Shown: piece by piece, positions 1-4,428 of the stretch
Numbering within the stretch: the first letter of the stretch is position 1
Layout: every line of letters begins with the position of its first letter
Assembly (NCBI GenBank): GCA_015486685.1
Contig: WFRC01000206.1
Coordinates: forward strand, 1-10,261
Reading direction: 5' to 3'
Length of the DNA: 10,261 nucleotides
Origin: Caldifarciminota bacterium
GTDB lineage: Bacteria; Hydrothermota; UBA3072; WFRC01
Notes under the pieces: model-generated
Database searches by the model: none
Seen by the model: only the letters and a program-made list of their open reading frames with translations
What the model was told of the DNA's origin: nothing
Made by a program: the position numbers and the translations under genes

Positions 1-145
1 AAGCAGCTGCCAGCGCTGTATAATCAAGGCTATCTGCCGCTAAATCTGTATCAAAAGATGCTTCTGGAACAACTTTTTTTTCATCAACTGCAAGTACATC
101 GGCAATAATATCTTTTATCTTCTTATTTAATATATCTATGTCCAT
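1..145 (-). CDS. acpP: Acyl carrier protein, 5' part (runs off the window)
   Basis: The minus-strand frame starts at ATG 145-143 and stays open for 48 codons to the window edge. The visible N-terminus begins MDIDILNKKIKDII and continues with VVPEASFDTDLAADSLDY. This is the acyl carrier protein pattern, in which the Ser of the D-S-L motif (here about residue 39) receives the 4'-phosphopantetheine arm. ACP carries growing acyl chains as thioesters in cytosolic fatty acid or related synthesis. A GGAGAG ribosome site at 151-156 fixes the start, and a good promoter lies about 100 bases upstream. The family usually has G-A-D-S-L and then x-V-E-L; here the text is A-A-D-S-L-D-Y-T-A-L, so it could be a specialised carrier protein rather than the housekeeping AcpP. 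Helices III and IV lie outside the window, and no fatty acid synthesis neighbour is visible to decide. Confidence 0.85.
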   Translation of the reverse strand, partial: MDIDILNKKIKDIIADVLAVDEKKVVPEASFDTDLAADSLDYTALAAA

Positions 146-248
146 TTAACTCTCCTTTTTTATAAAATCCCAAATTCAGCCTATCCTGCCAACCTCAGGC
201 TTCACAATTTCATCTATCAGTATCTATCTCTTCTATTCTTTTTCGTCC

Positions 249-277
249 AATATAAACATAAATACAAAAAATGCCAA
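249..277 (-). promoter_or_regulatory. Sigma70-type promoter for the acyl carrier protein gene
   Basis: Read on the minus strand, TTGGCA (277-272) and TATATT (254-249) are separated by exactly 17 bases; each differs from consensus by one base. The predicted transcript starts near 242 and has a leader of about 97 bases. That leader contains a weak 5-bp stem (AGCCT at 197-201 with AGGCT at 178-182 on the minus strand). No terminator-like poly-U tract follows the stem. Confidence 0.65.
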
Positions 278-306
278 TTTTTATTTTTCGGCCTCAAAAT
301 ATGGTG

Positions 307-506
307 TCGGTGTTTGACAAGTTGACAACTCCACTTGATTATTTTTTATCATTTATGTATCCGAAATTAGGATATATTCTATATTAGCAAATATTTCAGG
401 ATAATCCTTACAATCTATTGAATTTTTAAATTTATGGGGTCTATTCCATAACCCTTTGACTATCAAAAACAATTACGGATGGACTTGTCAACTTGTCAAT
501 CACCGA
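307..506. repeat. 200-bp block bounded by 26-bp inverted repeats (MITE-like)
   Basis: The arm at 307-332 and the reverse complement of 481-506 match at 24 of 26 positions. Each arm contains TTGACAAGTTGACAA, a 7-mer repeated in direct orientation around one G, so each carries two consecutive -35-like TTGACA boxes pointing inward. The 148 bases between the arms are AT-rich and have no ORF. I see no clear target-site duplication outside the arms. A small non-autonomous element or a paired operator would both fit; there is no direct evidence for either. The rest of the 146-533 gap holds only the ACP leader and promoter. Confidence 0.6.
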
Positions 507-533
507 GTTCGTTGAAGAGAATTATAGGTGCTT

Positions 534-914
534 TTAGTGCGGAAATAGAATCTCTCCGAGAATACATAGTAAAACAAAAAGACCTGTCAAGGTAGCCAGA
601 AAGACAAAAATAGAGTATTCTTTATCTTTAATAATACCTATAAGCCCTGCAAAAAAGGAGCCAACGCCAGAGATGCCTGCAAGGAGAATGGGGATTGCAA
701 GTTTAAGATTGTGAAAAAATGCGCCCCCTCCCTTTTCTCCTAAACCAGCAAATATAAAAAATATTCCAAGAAATACAAAAAAACAGATAATTAATCCTGC
801 AGACCATTTACCCAGATGGCTTCTTGGTGCTAATCTGATTTTTATATTTAATAATAAATAATGAAAAGAAAAAGTCAAAGGAAAAATCTCGTTTATCTCG
901 TTCCTTCCTGTCAT
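534..914 (-). CDS. Small conserved-type membrane protein, three predicted helices, function unknown
   Basis: The 126-codon frame encodes three hydrophobic segments at about residues 39-58, 72-95 and 101-122. They are separated by a Gly-rich loop (GEKGGG, residues 59-64) and a charged turn (IIKDKEY). The likely conserved body begins near RLAPRSHLGKW (residue 27). I recognise no catalytic motif and assign no function; the protein should sit in the cytoplasmic membrane. The annotated start is doubtful. ATG 914-912 lies inside a GTCATGCTG dispersed motif, and residues 5-10 (NEINEI) are encoded by a repeat, ACGAGATAAACGAGA, that recurs at 7453-7467. No other ATG, GTG or TTG start is evident before the conserved part, so the original N-terminus may have been replaced or eroded by repeat DNA. 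An AGGGG sequence lies about five bases upstream of the ATG. Confidence 0.7.
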   Translation of the reverse strand: MTGRNEINEIFPLTFSFHYLLLNIKIRLAPRSHLGKWSAGLIICFFVFLGIFFIFAGLGEKGGGAFFHNLKLAIPILLAGISGVGSFFAGLIGIIKDKEYSIFVFLATLTGLFVLLCILGEILFPH

Positions 915-955
915 GCTGCCCCTAAATTGTCATGCTGAATTTATTCCAGCATCTC
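910..955. repeat. Dispersed-type palindrome TCATGCTGAAT...CCAGCATCTC
   Basis: ATGCTGAAT (932-940) pairs with ATTCCAGCAT (943-952) apart from one bulged base, giving a compact hairpin. A partial second copy, GTCATGCTG, sits at 910-918. Motifs of the form GTCATGCTGAA...CAGCATCTC are known as dispersed palindromes in several bacterial groups; membership here is by pattern memory. The element overlaps the annotated start of the neighbouring membrane protein gene. Confidence 0.55.
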
Positions 956-965
956 ATCTCTTTTT

Positions 966-1100
966 CACTTTTTCGCAAAAGTGGAAACCAGTTTTTCAGT
1001 ATTAGTAGGGGTTTCAGCCCACCGGTTTTTCGCAAAAGTGAAATGCTCTATTGTAGTAATATTACCATTTTTGCCCACCGGTTTTTCGCAAAAGCGGTGG
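966..1100. repeat. Three REP-like hairpin repeats with core TTTTTCGCAAAAG at ~57-bp spacing
   Basis: The core TTTTTCGCAAAAG begins at 969, 1026 and 1082, steps of 57 and 56 bases. Copy 1 (966-983) is a clean hairpin of CACTTTT and AAAAGTG around TCGC. Copies 2 and 3 are preceded by GCCCACCGG. Copy 3 (1075-1100) folds as CCACCG...CGGTGG around TTTT and AAAA arms with one G-G mismatch. The spacers resemble each other weakly, so this looks like a decayed tandem of a ~57-bp unit. It fills most of the gap between the membrane protein gene and hicA. No U-tract follows, so it is not an obvious intrinsic terminator. Confidence 0.65.
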
Positions 1101-1156
1101 ATTAGAAAAGATGGAGCTTTACCCTCTGAATTAAAAAAGAGTAGAAAGTCACGATT

Positions 1157-1368
1157 TTATATTTCCTTTTTGTCTATTCCTGCCTGCTTCAGGATTTCAA
1201 GTAATGTTCCTTTGGGTAAATCCTTTTTATGGACAGGAACCACAACCCTTTTTTTAAGTTTTGGATGGTAATAGATGTAATGACTTCCTTTTGCTCTATC
1301 TAATATAAATCCCTTTTTTCAAGTATCTTGATAACTTTACGAGGGGTAAGAGATGGGGGCTTAGGCAT
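1157..1368 (-). pseudogene. hicA: HicA mRNA interferase toxin, broken by a -1 frameshift
   Basis: HicA toxins are small double-stranded-RNA-binding-fold ribonucleases that cleave mRNA and are neutralised by HicB. From ATG 1368-1366 the frame reads MPKPPSLTPRKVIKILEK, then hits TAG after only 22 codons. Adding one base at the run of six A before GGG (plus-strand 1311-1319) restores a 70-residue protein ending at TAA 1159-1157. The restored part includes KGSHYIYYHP, with the conserved catalytic His at about residue 30, and VVVPVHKKDLPKGTLLEILK, typical of the family. The start overlaps the hicB stop by eight bases, the usual coupled arrangement. One deletion in a homopolymer could be real inactivation, phase-variable slippage or an assembly error. 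The family call is secure; activity is doubtful. Confidence 0.85.
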
Positions 1369-1594
1369 AAGATTTTACTGCAAGCGTATATTCTAAAACA
1401 TTCTCCTCCGTGGGAATCTCTTCCCTACGTGCTCTTAGACTTTCTATATATAATTCAATGGCTTCCTTTGCCATTTCTATAGCCTCTTCAATATTATCTC
1501 CGTATGTAACACATCCGGGTAAAGAAGGCACTATTACTGTATACCCCCCTTCTGGTTCTTTTCTGAGTAAAATTTTATAGTTTAGTTGTTTCAT
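1361..1594 (-). CDS. hicB: HicB-type antitoxin
   Basis: The 77-residue protein shows the HicB partial RNase-H-like fold: YKILLRKEPEGGYTVIVPSL, then PGCVTYGDNIEEAIEMAKEA and a helix YIESLRARREEIP. HicB binds and blocks the HicA ribonuclease in the cytoplasm. This is the short form, with no room for a C-terminal helix-turn-helix or ribbon-helix-helix domain, so operator binding is not assured from this protein alone. Translation starts at ATG 1594-1592 behind a strong GGAGG. It is the first gene of a hicB-hicA operon (antitoxin first), and its stop lies inside the toxin start. Because hicA is frameshifted, this may be an antitoxin without a working partner. The promoter is at 1624-1652. Confidence 0.9.
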   Translation of the reverse strand: MKQLNYKILLRKEPEGGYTVIVPSLPGCVTYGDNIEEAIEMAKEAIELYIESLRARREEIPTEENVLEYTLAVKSYA

Positions 1595-1623
1595 TTAATT
1601 ACCTCCTCAGTTATTCTTTATAA

Positions 1624-1652
1624 AAGATAATAATCCTTTTCTAACTTGTCAA
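1624..1652 (-). promoter_or_regulatory. Promoter of the hicBA operon
   Basis: On the minus strand TTGACA (1652-1647, consensus) and TATCTT (1629-1624) are 17 bases apart. The predicted mRNA starts near 1617, about 22 bases before the hicB ATG, just upstream of the GGAGG site. The -35 region reads CTTGACAAGTT, sharing TTGACAAGTT with the inverted-repeat arms at 307-332 and 481-506. Confidence 0.65.
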
Positions 1653-1740
1653 GAGGAAGAGTGAAAAAGTTGGAAACTGGAAGACTGACCCCGATAAATT
1701 TCATTGTTCTCGTTTGTCTGGTTTATTTCGTTTTTCTTGC

Positions 1741-1804
1741 TTCTTTCGTTTATTTCATTAATCACGAATCACCATCACAAACACGTTTGTTGCTTCTTCC
1801 CTCA
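1741..1804 (-). repeat. Inverted copy A of a dispersed repeat flanking the nfeD-slipin operon
   Basis: Bases 1741-1804 match the reverse complement of 4048-4111 at about 57 of 64 positions, and the 44-base section 1761-1804 at 41 of 44. The shared text includes ATCACGAATCACCA and AACACGTTTGTTGCTTCTT. The strand given is the one on which this copy reads like the plus-strand copy at 4048. This DNA is an in-frame upstream extension of nfeD; its translation is rich in Phe and His runs and is not credible protein. Confidence 0.75.
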
Positions 1805-1844
1805 TTTCCTCGTCTACTATAATTCACGAAAATTTATTTTCCTA

Positions 1845-1872
1845 TTGACATTTGAAACTATTTTATTATTAT
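1845..1872 (+). promoter_or_regulatory. Promoter abutting the nfeD start codon (leaderless transcript likely)
   Basis: Consensus TTGACA (1845-1850) and TATTAT (1867-1872, one mismatch) are 16 bases apart. The -10 box ends five bases before ATG 1878, so transcription should begin at or within a base or two of the start codon. No Shine-Dalgarno sequence lies between, which supports this start and a leaderless mRNA. Confidence 0.65.
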
Positions 1873-1877
1873 ATATT

Positions 1878-3143
1878 ATGAAAAAATTGTCTATTATATT
1901 TTTAGTATCATTACCGCTCATTTCCGCACCTGTATATGTATGCGAATATAGTGGTATTATAGGCCCTATAAGTTCAAGATTTCTCATTCAAACAATAGAA
2001 AAGGCTGAAACCAATAATGCCGAAGCGATTGTAATTTTACTTGATACGCCAGGTGGATTTGACACCGCAATGAGGGATATTGTTAAAACAGAGTTGAATG
2101 CTACAGTACCTGTTGTGATTTTTGTATATCCATCGGGCTCCAGAGATGCATCTGCCGGTGTATTTATTACACTCGCTGCACATATTGCGGCAATGGCACC
2201 TGGGACGAATATAGGTGCTGCCCATCCTGTTGCAATGGGTGGTAAGAAATTGGATAAGGAAATGAAAGAAAAGGTGACAAACGATGCGGCGGCATATATA
2301 AAATCTATAGCAGACAAGAGAGGAAGAAATGCAAAATGGGCGGAAAAGGCTGTCAGAAAATCTGTATCCCTGACAGAAAAAGAAGCGGTCAAACAAAATG
2401 TGGTAGACCTGATGGCAAATGATTTGGATGATTTATTAAACAAAATTGATGGCAGGGTTGTAGAATTGCCAGGGAAAGTGGATACACTCCATACAAAGGG
2501 TGCGAAGGTTGTCAAGATTTCTATATCTTTGAAGGATAAAATTCTTTCTGTAATTGCAAACCCAAATGTTGCTTATATTCTTTTTCTTCTGGGATTTTAC
2601 GGACTAATCTTTGAGATTACACACCCAGGAGCGATTATGCCCGGGGTTATGGGAGCAATCTCTCTAATACTGGCATTTTTTGCATTTCAGGCTTTGCCCA
2701 TAAACTATGCAGGTGTGGCATTAATTATACTGGGTATTGTATTCTTTGTGCTGGAGGCATTAACCCCTACATTTGGTCCACTAACAATAGGAGGTGTAAT
2801 TTCAATGTTATTTGGTTCATTATTACTCGTTAATACAGATGTGCCATATTTAAGGGTTTCATTAGGTGTAATTATATCAGCAGTGACGGTGACAGCTTTA
2901 TTCTTTGTATATGGGCTTGCTATGACTTTGCGAGCGATGAGAAGAAAACCTACAACAGGAGCGCAGGGAATAATAGGACTTGAAGGAGAAGCAAGAACTT
3001 CAATAAACAATAAAGGGGGGACTGTATTTGTCCATGGAGAACTCTGGAATGCTTACTCTGATGAAAATATTAAAAATGGTGACCCCATTATTGTTGAAAA
3101 GGTAAAAGGCTTAAAATTAAAGGTTAAAAGAAAGGAGGAGTAA
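1878..3143 (+). CDS. nfeD: Long-form NfeD membrane-bound serine protease
   Basis: The 421-residue protein starts with a signal-like segment (MKKLSIIFLVSLPLISAPVY). A ClpP-class protease domain follows at about residues 25-205. By analogy with the archaeal NfeD homologue PH1510, a Ser-Lys dyad is expected. Ser92 in D-A-S-A-G-V and Lys132 in K-E-K-V-T-N-D are 40 residues apart, close to the family spacing. Hydrophobic segments span about 228-247, 252-272, 277-320 and 328-350. A C-terminal OB-fold NfeD domain runs from GAQGIIGLEGEA (361) to the end. NfeD proteases cleave the hydrophobic C-terminus of their partner stomatin, which is encoded next; a role in membrane quality control is inferred. 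I chose ATG 1878 over an in-frame ATG at 1704 because the extension is repeat DNA and lies upstream of the promoter. The stop TAA overlaps the next ATG by one base. Confidence 0.92.
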   Translation: MKKLSIIFLVSLPLISAPVYVCEYSGIIGPISSRFLIQTIEKAETNNAEAIVILLDTPGGFDTAMRDIVKTELNATVPVVIFVYPSGSRDASAGVFITLAAHIAAMAPGTNIGAAHPVAMGGKKLDKEMKEKVTNDAAAYIKSIADKRGRNAKWAEKAVRKSVSLTEKEAVKQNVVDLMANDLDDLLNKIDGRVVELPGKVDTLHTKGAKVVKISISLKDKILSVIANPNVAYILFLLGFYGLIFEITHPGAIMPGVMGAISLILAFFAFQALPINYAGVALIILGIVFFVLEALTPTFGPLTIGGVISMLFGSLLLVNTDVPYLRVSLGVIISAVTVTALFFVYGLAMTLRAMRRKPTTGAQGIIGLEGEARTSINNKGGTVFVHGELWNAYSDENIKNGDPIIVEKVKGLKLKVKRKEE

Positions 3144-3895
3144 TGGCAGCAATTTTGTGGACAATCGGTATAATTGTAGTTTTTATACTTGCCAATGCAG
3201 TAAAGGTGCTTCAGGAGTATGACAGAGGCGTGGTATTCAGACTGGGAAGATTTGTTGGCGTAAGAGGACCTGGCTTAGTTTTACTAATACCTATCATTGA
3301 AAGGATGGTAAGGGTATCTTTAAGGGTGGTTACATTTGATGTTCCCCCTCAGGATGTAATTACCAAGGATAATGTCTCTGTAAAAGTCAATGCAGTTTTG
3401 TATTTCAGGGTGATGGAACCTTCAAAATCAGTAATAGAGGTTCAGGACTATATGTATGCGACTTCACAGGTTGCCCAGACAACTTTGAGAAGCGTGCTTG
3501 GAGAGACAGAGTTAGATGAACTCCTTGCAGCACGGGAAAAACTTAACAGAAAATTACAGCAAATCATAGACGAGCAGACAGACCCCTGGGGCATAAAGGT
3601 TTCACTGGTAGAGGTAAAGCATGTTGATTTACCTCAGGATATGCAAAGGGCAATGGCAAGGCAGGCTGAGGCAGAAAGGGAAAGAAGGGCAAAGGTTATA
3701 AATGCATTGGGAGAATTTCAGGCAGCCCAGAAATTGGCTGATGCAGCAAAGGTTATGTCAGCATCCCCTATTACATTGCAGTTGAGATATTTGCAGACCC
3801 TTGCCGATATTGCCACAGAAAATAATTCAACAACACTTTTCCCCATCCCCATTGATTTACTGAAACCATTTTTAGAATTGGCAAAAAAGAAATAG
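3143..3895 (+). CDS. Slipin, a stomatin-like SPFH membrane scaffold protein
   Basis: The 250-residue protein has one N-terminal membrane segment (about residues 3-20) followed by an SPFH domain. Landmarks are VLQEYDRGVVFRLGRF, GPGLVLLIPIIERMVRVSLR, DVPPQDVITKDNVSVKVNAV and TTLRSVLGETELDELL. A charged coiled coil (ARQAEAERERRAKVI) precedes the hydrophobic tail TTLFPIPIDLLKPFLEL. That tail corresponds to the region cut by NfeD in the characterised archaeal pair (PH1510/PH1511), so the two genes should encode enzyme and substrate. Slipins oligomerise on the inner membrane and organise lipid or protein microdomains. The start overlaps the nfeD stop (TAATG), with GGAGGAG at 3134-3140 serving it. 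No terminator is apparent after the TAG stop. Confidence 0.93.
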   Translation: MAAILWTIGIIVVFILANAVKVLQEYDRGVVFRLGRFVGVRGPGLVLLIPIIERMVRVSLRVVTFDVPPQDVITKDNVSVKVNAVLYFRVMEPSKSVIEVQDYMYATSQVAQTTLRSVLGETELDELLAAREKLNRKLQQIIDEQTDPWGIKVSLVEVKHVDLPQDMQRAMARQAEAERERRAKVINALGEFQAAQKLADAAKVMSASPITLQLRYLQTLADIATENNSTTLFPIPIDLLKPFLELAKKK

Positions 3896-3930
3896 ACGGT
3901 AGTGAATGAGGAGATGAGAAAAAAATAGGC

Positions 3931-4000
3931 ATAGGTTGAGGTTGAGAAAAATAGTCTAATTGGTCTCATTAGTCTTATTGGTCCGATTGTCTGATTAGTT
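3931..4000 (+). repeat. Intergenic repeats: AGGTTGAGGTTGAGAAAA copy and degenerate ATTRGTCT tandem
   Basis: Bases 3931-3950 are identical over 20 bases to 7151-7170, and a close copy lies at 7335-7352. Directly after it, 3951-4000 is a degenerate tandem of 8-10-base units of the type ATTAGTCT or ATTGGTCT. The start of this gap (3903-3918) carries TGAATGAG/GAGATGAG units like those of the tandem at 7173-7224. No ORF in this gap is credible. Confidence 0.65.
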
Positions 4001-4047
4001 GAAAGAAACGGCAAGGGGTAAGGGGCGATAGGAAGTGAATGAGTAGG

Positions 4048-4111
4048 TGAGGAAAGAAGCAACAAACGTGTTCGTGGTGGTGATTCGTGATCAACGAGAA
4101 AAACGAAAGAA
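4048..4111 (+). repeat. Copy B of the dispersed repeat flanking the nfeD-slipin operon
   Basis: This copy reads GAGGAAAGAAGCAACAAACG, then GGTGATTCGTGATCAACGAG and AAAAACGAAAGAAG. It is the inverted partner of 1741-1804 (41 of 44 positions in the best section). Its right end, CAACGAGAAAAACGAAAG, belongs to the same family as CAACGAGATAAACGAGAAAA at 7451-7470. Confidence 0.75.
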
Positions 4112-4156
4112 GTAAACACGAAACACCAAGACGGTTCACGGTCTTAAAAAAGGTGC

Positions 4157-4185
4157 TTGACTTTTACTGATTTTGTTTTTATAAT
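4157..4185 (+). promoter_or_regulatory. Strong sigma70-type promoter of the sensor kinase operon
   Basis: TTGACT (4157-4162) and a perfect TATAAT (4180-4185) are separated by 17 bases. The predicted start is near 4192, giving a leader of about 235 bases before the kinase ATG. This is the closest match to consensus in the window. Confidence 0.75.
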
Positions 4186-4238
4186 AATTTATAAATAAAA
4201 TTTTTTATTGAGGGCTGTGAATATTTTAGTAAAATGTT

Positions 4239-4265
4239 ACCCATCCTCTTGATAAGGAAGTGGGT
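4239..4265 (+). promoter_or_regulatory. Hairpin in the sensor-kinase mRNA leader
   Basis: ACCCA (4239-4243) pairs with TGGGT (4261-4265), and TCCT (4244-4247) with AGGA (4255-4258), leaving a 7-base loop and a 2-base bulge. It lies about 50 bases into the predicted leader. No U-tract follows, so it is not an intrinsic terminator. I do not recognise it as a known riboswitch. Confidence 0.35.
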
Positions 4266-4329
4266 TTGAATTTGATCCAAAGCTTATTGAAATATAAATT
4301 CCTGTAATAATCTAAAAAGGGGATAAGGT

Positions 4330-4425
4330 ATGAACAAAAAACAAAAATTAAAGTATAATTTGTTTTCCACTATACCCCATCGGATTAAAATTGGTTTCAG
4401 ATTTCAAAATCATCCCATGGAATAA
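4330..4425 (+). CDS. Possible 31-residue leader peptide upstream of the sensor kinase
   Basis: ATG 4330 follows a purine-rich GGGGATAAGG ribosome site and opens a 31-codon frame. The peptide begins MNKKQKLKYNLFSTIPHR and is strongly basic. It ends at TAA 4423-4425, three bases before the kinase ATG, which has only a weak GGA of its own. That spacing fits translational coupling, in which ribosomes finishing the leader reinitiate on the kinase. I recognise no family. It could also be a fortuitous frame, or the remnant of an earlier N-terminus. There is no run of one amino acid to suggest classical attenuation. Confidence 0.4.
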   Translation: MNKKQKLKYNLFSTIPHRIKIGFRFQNHPME

Positions 4426-4428
4426 GTT

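Noticed and set aside
966..1100. CRISPR array
   Set aside because: Only three degenerate short cores with mutually similar spacers and hairpin structure, and no cas genes; REP-like repeats fit better.
981..1271. 96-codon plus-strand ORF beginning in the hairpin repeats
   Set aside because: It is antisense to hicA over much of its length, starts within a repeat, has no ribosome site and resembles no protein family.
1704..1877. 58-codon N-terminal extension of nfeD
   Set aside because: It lies upstream of the promoter, is made of dispersed repeat DNA and encodes an implausible Phe/His-rich peptide; the signal-like sequence begins at ATG 1878.
1988..2515. 175-codon minus-strand ORF, and other antisense ORFs within nfeD, slipin and the two kinases
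   Set aside because: They are shadows of well-supported genes: no ribosome sites, no recognisable motifs, and composition reflecting the sense codons.
3718..4119. 133-codon minus-strand ORF across the slipin end and downstream gap
   Set aside because: Half is antisense to slipin and half is repeat DNA; there is no family resemblance.
4116..4146. Hairpin AAGAC...GTCTT followed by A-rich DNA as a terminator of the slipin operon
   Set aside because: A five-pair stem with a run of A rather than T on the plus strand; on the minus strand no gene needs it.
4192..4428. Known riboswitch in the kinase leader
   Set aside because: I could not match conserved core nucleotides of any class I know; only a simple hairpin is evident.
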